Source: JBDSSS01 sp963764195 (GTDB lineage: Bacteria; Actinomycetota; Actinomycetes; Actinomycetales; Dermatophilaceae). Taken from it: DNA of 64,000 nt. Position 1 is the first letter of the stretch; the number at the start of each line of letters is the position of its first letter. Below are positions 62,901-64,000 of the stretch, one piece after another. The stretch spans positions 1 through 64,000 of the forward strand of contig CAVXRG010000004.1 in NCBI GenBank assembly GCA_963764195.1, in the 5' to 3' direction. Position numbers and translations under genes: made by a program. Under the pieces are notes generated by a model that was given only the letters and a program-made list of their open reading frames with translations, was not told the DNA's origin and did no database searches.

Positions 62901-64000
62901 TCAGTCGCCGAGGATCGCCCGCGCGGCGTTGTGACCCGGTATGCCGCTGACCCCGCCACCGCGCCGAGCGCCCGCTCCCGCGAGGAGCACGTTCTCATAC
63001 GGGGTCTCGACACCCCACGTCCCGACCTCGGCGTCGGACTCGGCCCAGGGCCACTGGAGCGAGCGATGGAAGATGTTGCCCCCGGGCAGCCCGACGGCGG
63101 CCTCGAGGTCGAGGGGGGTCTTCGCCTCGATGCACGGTCGCCCGTGCGCGTCGGTGGCGAGGACGGCGGCGATCGGCTCGGCGAGCACCGAGTCGAGCGA
63201 CCGCAGCGTCGCGGCGAGGGCGCGCTCGCGAGCGCCGTCGTTGTCGTCGAGGAAGAGCCGGGTCGGCATGTGCAGCCCGAAGAGGGTGAGGGTCTGCGCC
63301 TCGGACGCGGCGAGGTCGGGCCCGAGGATCGAGCGGTCGCTGAGGGTGTGGCAGTAGATCTCGCACGGCGGGAGGTCGGGCAGCCGCCCGGCGGCGGCAG
63401 CGGCATACGCCGTCTCCAGCTGGGTGTAGCCCTGGTTGAGGTGGAAGGTGCCGGCGAAGGCCGCTCGCGGGTCGACGGTGTCGTCGCGCAGGCGGGGGAG
63501 CCGGGTGAGGAGCATGTTGACCTTGAGCTGGGCGCCCTCGACGTGCTCCTCCGTCGGGGGTGCGGGGGCGCCGGCGGCCTCGAGGAGGCGGCCGAGGACC
63601 GACGGGGCGCAGCCCGCGACGACGCGCGAACCGGTGGCCCGGCCGTCGTCCCAGACGACCTCTCCCGTCGACGGGTCGACGGACGTCACCTCGGCCCCGG
63701 TGGTGATCGTCGCGCCCGCGGCCGCGGCTGCCGCCGCGAGTGAGTGGGTGAGGGCGCCCATCCCGCCGACCGGCACGTCCCAGTCTCCGGTGCCGCCCCC
63801 GATGAGGTGGTAGAGCAAGCAGATGTTGGGCAGCAGCCGCGGGTCCTCGTCACGGAGCGAGCCGAAGGTGCCGATCAGGGCGTCGGTGGCGATGACTCCG
63901 CGCACCGTGTCGTCGTCGGTCGTGCGCTCGATGAGCTCGCCGACGGGGCGGGTCGTCAGGGCGTCGAAGAGGTCGTCGTCGTCGACCAGCCCGCGGATGG
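62901..64000 (-). CDS. CrtI/PYROXD2-like FAD oxidoreductase, C-terminal part (runs past window end)
   Basis: The last about 366 residues of a phytoene-desaturase-type flavoprotein; the N-terminal FAD-binding Rossmann segment lies beyond 64000. PVGGMGALTHSLAAAAAAAGA, then the TTGAEVTSV strand and GAGARRGGGVSGIPGHNAAR near the C-terminus (second FAD motif) place it with PYROXD2-like proteins rather than carotenoid enzymes; no carotenoid genes are near. Substrate unknown. It is convergent with tag, 7 bp apart. Confidence 0.85.
   Translation of the reverse strand, partial: IRGLVDDDDLFDALTTRPVGELIERTTDDDTVRGVIATDALIGTFGSLRDEDPRLLPNICLLYHLIGGGTGDWDVPVGGMGALTHSLAAAAAAAGATITTGAEVTSVDPSTGEVVWDDGRATGSRVVAGCAPSVLGRLLEAAGAPAPPTEEHVEGAQLKVNMLLTRLPRLRDDTVDPRAAFAGTFHLNQGYTQLETAYAAAAAGRLPDLPPCEIYCHTLSDRSILGPDLAASEAQTLTLFGLHMPTRLFLDDNDGARERALAATLRSLDSVLAEPIAAVLATDAHGRPCIEAKTPLDLEAAVGLPGGNIFHRSLQWPWAESDAEVGTWGVETPYENVLLAGAGARRGGGVSGIPGHNAARAILGD

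Overview
The window is high-GC DNA (roughly 70 % or more by eye). Almost every codon ends in G or C, GTG starts are common and gene junctions often overlap as ATGA or GTGA. The gene set points to an actinobacterium of the Micrococcales: GTP-type PEP carboxykinase, FolP2-like protein, an EtfD-type iron-sulfur membrane reductase, LCP cell-wall ligase and DUF222/HNH endonuclease. Placement near Intrasporangiaceae is my inference. There is no rRNA, CRISPR array, integrase or intact transposase.

Layout. 1-3.4 kb: tRNA-Gly, an AAA+ ATPase, dCTP deaminase and an alpha/beta hydrolase. 3.4-6.9 kb: a four-gene osmoprotectant ABC operon. 6.9-9.8 kb: a repeat-rich convergent junction, a frameshifted DUF222/HNH gene and a hypothetical gene. 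10.1-14.6 kb: a secreted beta-helix protein and etfD. 14.8-18.5 kb: cysK-cysE, tRNA-Ser(TGA), a 36-residue ORF, folP2 and a cold-shock gene with a long leader. 18.6-23.5 kb: LCP protein, tRNA-Ser(GCT), a DUF6328 membrane protein, pckG and tRNA-Arg. 23.8-29.1 kb: a probably acquired block next to tRNA-Arg, with ornithine aminotransferase, two flavin disulfide-type oxidoreductases, a sigma-factor remnant and a TVP38/VTT membrane protein. 29.5-36.8 kb: acyl-CoA synthetase (apparent frameshift near its start), a long acidic membrane-anchored protein, argS, DUF2252 and a SHOCT protein.

36.9-44.3 kb is a polyol catabolic unit: xylulokinase, polyol dehydrogenase, two permeases and a binding lipoprotein, divergent from a SorC-type regulator with a clear inverted-repeat operator between them. 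Together they suggest uptake of D-arabinitol or mannitol, oxidation to a ketose and phosphorylation. 44.4-47.3 kb: proton-translocating transhydrogenase pntA-pntB. 47.5-51.5 kb: SNF2-type helicase, VIT-family transporter and an anchored unknown protein. 51.7-56.7 kb: two-component system, GT39 glycosyltransferase and GtrA. 56.7-64 kb: two tandem metallo-hydrolases, an RHH-like/DUF4097/small-protein trio, a PAP2 phosphatase, a DNA glycosylase lacking its usual zinc ligands, and the C-terminal part of a CrtI/PYROXD2-like oxidoreductase cut by the window end.

The two most unusual signals are not genes. The octamer CGGCATAC/GTATGCCG occurs 21 times, about ten times expectation, in all codon phases and between genes. 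A family of short inverted repeats built on GTCGAGTG occurs at two convergent gene junctions 40 kb apart.
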